The notes under the pieces: generated by a model
Told to the model about the DNA's origin: nothing
What the model saw: the letters and a program-made list of their open reading frames with translations, nothing else
The model's database searches: none
In this document: one piece after another, positions 62,741 to 64,000 of the stretch
Position numbering within the stretch: the stretch's first letter is position 1
How the letters are laid out: each line of letters begins with the position of its first letter
Translations under genes and position numbers: made by a program
Assembly (NCBI RefSeq): GCF_001418255.1
Contig: NZ_LIPV01000005.1
Span: 1 to 64,000 of the forward strand
From: Thiomonas bhubaneswarensis
GTDB taxonomy: Bacteria > Pseudomonadota > Gammaproteobacteria > Burkholderiales > Burkholderiaceae_C
Direction of reading: 5' to 3'
Length of the DNA stretch: 64,000 nt

Positions 62741-64000
62741 TCAGAGCAGAGCGGAGACCAGACCCTCGATCGGCACCAGCGGAACCAGGCGCTGCTGCTG
62801 CTGCCCGTCCTGCACCCCGCGCAGATCCTTGATGCCGACCTGCCCCGACAGCATTTCTTGCTCGCCGAACACAAGGGCCCAGCGGGCGCCGCTGGCGTCG
62901 GCCTTTTTCATCTGCGATTTCATGCTGCCGCCGCCCATGTGCAACTGCACCCGCACCCCGGCCGCACGCAGCGCTTCGCACAGCGGCATGGCGCGGGACA
63001 TCAGTTCGGGCTGGGTGAGCACGGCATAGGCATGCGGAGCGCTGACAGGGGGCTGCTGACCCGCCTCGCCCAGCAGTTCGAGCACCCGCTCCATGCCCAG
63101 CCCCCAGCCACAGGCCGGCGTGGGCTTGCCGCCGATCTGTTCGATCAGGCCGTCGTAGCGGCCACCGGCGCAGACCGTGGCCTGCGCGCCCAGACGATCG
63201 GTCACCCATTCGAACACGGTGAGGTTGTAGTAATCGAGGCCGCGCACCAGCCGCAGGTTGAGGGTGAACGACTGACCTGCGGCGCGCAGCAAGGCCTGCA
63301 CACCCTCGAAATGGGCCAGAGACGCTTCGCCGAGATAGTCGATGAGTTTGGGCGCGCCCTCGACCAGCGCCTGCATCGCCGGGTTCTTGGTGTCGAGCAC
63401 GCGCAATGGATTGCTGTGCATGCGCCGCTTCGCATCCTCGTCGAGTTGATCGACATGGGCTTCGAGATACTCGATCAGCGCCACGCGATGACGCGCCCGC
63501 TCGTCGGCCTGGCCAAGGCAGTTGATTTCGAGGCTGACCAACTCGCTCAGACCAAGACGCTTCCAGAGCTGGCGCGCCATCAGGATGAGCTCGGCATCGA
63601 CGTCCGGCCCGGCAAAGCCCAGCGCCTCAGCACCGACTTGATGGAACTGGCGATAACGTCCGCGCTGCGGCCGCTCATGGCGGAACATCGGCCCGGTGTA
63701 CCAGAGCCGCTTGCCGCCGTCGTACAGCAGGGAATGCTCGATGCACGCGCGCACCACGGCGGCAGTGCCTTCGGGCCGCAGGGTGAGCGGCTCGCCGTTG
63801 AGGGCGTCGATGAAGCTGTACATCTCCTTCTCGACGATGTCGGTCACTTCGCCGATGCCGCGCACGAACAGCGGTGTGTATTCCAGGATGGGGGTACGCA
63901 GGTTCTGATAGCCGTAGCTGCCCATGAGCGCGCGCACCTGCTCCTCGAACCATTCCCAGGCCGCCGATTTGGGCGGCACGATGTCATTCATGCCTTTGAC
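62741..64000 (-). CDS. hisS: Histidyl-tRNA synthetase, N-terminus at window edge
   Basis: Class II synthetase with motif 2 [20 protein letters not shown], histidine-specific [16 protein letters not shown] and [20 protein letters not shown], and C-terminal anticodon domain. An ATG at 63991 gives 416 residues, but the frame continues open to the edge as V-K-G before MNDI, matching the normal family start (xVKGMNDI). The true start therefore lies beyond 64000 by a few codons. Confidence 0.96.
   Translation of the reverse strand, partial: VKGMNDIVPPKSAAWEWFEEQVRALMGSYGYQNLRTPILEYTPLFVRGIGEVTDIVEKEMYSFIDALNGEPLTLRPEGTAAVVRACIEHSLLYDGGKRLWYTGPMFRHERPQRGRYRQFHQVGAEALGFAGPDVDAELILMARQLWKRLGLSELVSLEINCLGQADERARHRVALIEYLEAHVDQLDEDAKRRMHSNPLRVLDTKNPAMQALVEGAPKLIDYLGEASLAHFEGVQALLRAAGQSFTLNLRLVRGLDYYNLTVFEWVTDRLGAQATVCAGGRYDGLIEQIGGKPTPACGWGLGMERVLELLGEAGQQPPVSAPHAYAVLTQPELMSRAMPLCEALRAAGVRVQLHMGGGSMKSQMKKADASGARWALVFGEQEMLSGQVGIKDLRGVQDGQQQQRLVPLVPIEGLVSALL

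Overview
The window reads as the junction between a large, heavily rearranged mobile element (about 1-48,250) and the core chromosome of a betaproteobacterium of the order Burkholderiales (about 48,264-64,000). The core part has a gene order typical of that group, almost all on the minus strand: hisS, yfgM-like, bamB, der, hfq, hflX, hflK, hflC, DUF2065, hisZ, purA, a phosphoribosyltransferase, and guaB-guaA. A sulfur-oxidising genus such as Thiomonas would fit the cargo, but the genus cannot be fixed from the sequence alone.

The element ends at the 3' end of guaA, where a P4-type tyrosine recombinase and an AlpA-like excisionase sit. Moving left from guaA there are four blocks. (1) An ssb-led operon of leading-region type (ssb, HD phosphohydrolase, EexN-like entry-exclusion lipoprotein, small membrane proteins, nucleoside deoxyribosyltransferase-like protein, AlpA), 43.5-46.8 kb. 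(2) A lambda-like divergent switch at 41.1-41.2 kb. It separates a YdaS/Cro-like gene and orphan cytosine methyltransferase operon (minus strand) from a repressor / HipA-like kinase / DUF3037 operon (plus strand). The same 12-bp operator recurs over the ssb promoter. (3) A debris zone, 30.8-38.6 kb, holding two headless relaxase genes placed back to back, an ardC fragment, a traG/virD4 gene with a replaced N-terminus, hipB with a truncated hipA, and a partial parB. (4) A TacA/TacT toxin-antitoxin pair, a panD gene, a probable oriT region and a tra operon ending in traB, 25.9-30.7 kb.

From 14.5 to 24.9 kb there is an inserted signalling cargo, plus strand, looking less GC-rich than its neighbours. 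It has two multidomain GGDEF/EAL proteins (one with an internal sensor globin), a soluble MCP-like protein, YeeE/YedE sulfur-transport genes, and three genes carrying the zinc-binding CZB domain. One of the CZB genes has an in-frame stop. An IS5-family element closes this block.

The left 14 kb carries a Trb/VirB type IV secretion operon (minus strand; VirB2, B3, B4, B5, B6, B8, B9 and B10 equivalents). It has no visible VirB11, and its upstream end is cut off inside traF. Beyond it are a MerR-regulated thioredoxin/CcdA operon and an IS256-family element that has cut a glutaredoxin-like gene at its active site. The secretion channel and coupling protein look intact, but the relaxases are broken, so self-transfer is probably lost unless a relaxase is supplied elsewhere.
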